Of a DNA stretch of 64,000 bases, positions 63,724 to 64,000 are shown in pieces; the first letter of the stretch is position 1; every line of letters starts with the position of its first letter. The notes under the pieces were generated by a model. The model saw only the letters and a list, made by a program, of their open reading frames with translations. It made no database searches and was not told the origin of the DNA. The position numbers and the translations under genes are program-made. The DNA is from Providencia burhodogranariea DSM 19968 (GTDB taxonomy: Bacteria > Pseudomonadota > Gammaproteobacteria > Enterobacterales > Enterobacteriaceae): NCBI RefSeq assembly GCF_000314855.2, contig NZ_KB233223.1:102040-166039 (forward strand), in the 5' to 3' direction.

Positions 63724-64000
63724 TTAACCTAATTGACCATTTCCGAGATGCTTGATGCGTCGCTTCACTTCTTCTTGTTTACCCGGATTGAATGGTCGAG
63801 CATCTGGGCTACCGAGATAACCACATACGCGGCGGATCACTGAAACTCGATTGGTATCATGATTACCACAACGCGGGCATACAAAGCCTTTACTGGTACA
63901 GTTAAATTCACCCGTAAAACCACATTCATAACATTCATCAATTGGTGTATTTGTTCCATAATATGGGACATGCTCATAGCTATAATCCCAAACATCCTCA
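63724..64000 (-). CDS. nrdD: anaerobic ribonucleoside-triphosphate reductase, C-terminal end (cut by the window)
   Basis: The last 92 residues of NrdD. The zinc site CYECGFTGEFNC...FVCPRCG (two Cys pairs) and the glycyl-radical motif RRVCGYLGSPDARPFN are present, ending KHLGNGQLG. The rest lies beyond 64000. It reduces NTPs to dNTPs without oxygen, using formate as reductant; nrdG activates it. Confidence 0.97.
   Translation of the reverse strand, partial: EDVWDYSYEHVPYYGTNTPIDECYECGFTGEFNCTSKGFVCPRCGNHDTNRVSVIRRVCGYLGSPDARPFNPGKQEEVKRRIKHLGNGQLG

Overview
The window looks like a chromosomal segment of a low-GC member of the Enterobacterales, most likely Morganellaceae and probably Providencia. 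That assignment is inference from protein similarity to Escherichia coli, E. coli-like gene order, AT-rich intergenic DNA and ERIC-type repeats; I could run no database search.

Layout. (1) 1-6154: the 3' part of a mqo gene behind a small cupin gene, nudK, then ygiW divergent from the two-component pair qseB-qseC, and ytfJ, which carries an in-frame TGA. (2) 6461-15030: the ytfK, ytfL(-), msrA(-), tamA-tamB-ytfP block in the E. coli order. (3) 15217-21393: ppa, fbp, mpl, argR and mdh. (4) 21455-23964: an AT-rich accessory pocket with a Ner-like regulator (nlp/sfsB) facing two tandem paralogues that carry the phage Mu repressor/transposase-type DNA-binding domain. (5) 23965-48511: a long housekeeping backbone: ispB, rplU-rpmA-obgE, dacB, greA, yhbY, rlmE-ftsH-folP-glmM-secG, tRNA-Leu(GAG), initiator tRNA-Met, rimP-nusA-infB-rbfA-truB-rpsO-pnp-nlpI-yrbN-deaD. 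(6) 48588-57687: a second accessory pocket between deaD and the ubi genes: an IS3-family remnant, a small unrecognised protein, btsR-btsS, a membrane fusion protein with two ABC-2 permeases but no ATPase, a small RTX-type protein and a DUF350 membrane protein. (7) 57918-64000: anaerobic metabolism: ubiV-ubiU divergent from ubiT, yhbS, yhbQ, a DUF1471 protein, yhbP, and nrdD-nrdG (nrdD cut by the window edge).

How the genes work together. The central block is translation, RNA turnover and envelope homeostasis: ribosomal proteins L21, L27 and S15, the initiation and elongation factors IF2 and NusA, the assembly factors RimP, RbfA, ObgE, RlmE, YhbY and DeaD, and PNPase with its own leader hairpin. 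TamA/TamB, DacB, NlpI, FtsH, GlmM and Mpl serve the envelope. UbiT/U/V and NrdD/NrdG allow ubiquinone and deoxyribonucleotide synthesis without oxygen.

Non-coding structure is notable. There are ERIC-like palindromes in full, degenerate and interior-deleted forms. A second repeat family of about 270-280 bp occurs twice, with terminal inverted repeats flanked by TA. Several long perfect hairpins lack a U-tract. No CRISPR array, rRNA operon or intact prophage was seen. The most unusual items are the Mu-like divergent regulator locus, the TA-flanked repeat, the ATPase-less exporter beside an RTX protein, and the single nonsense codon in an otherwise intact ytfJ.
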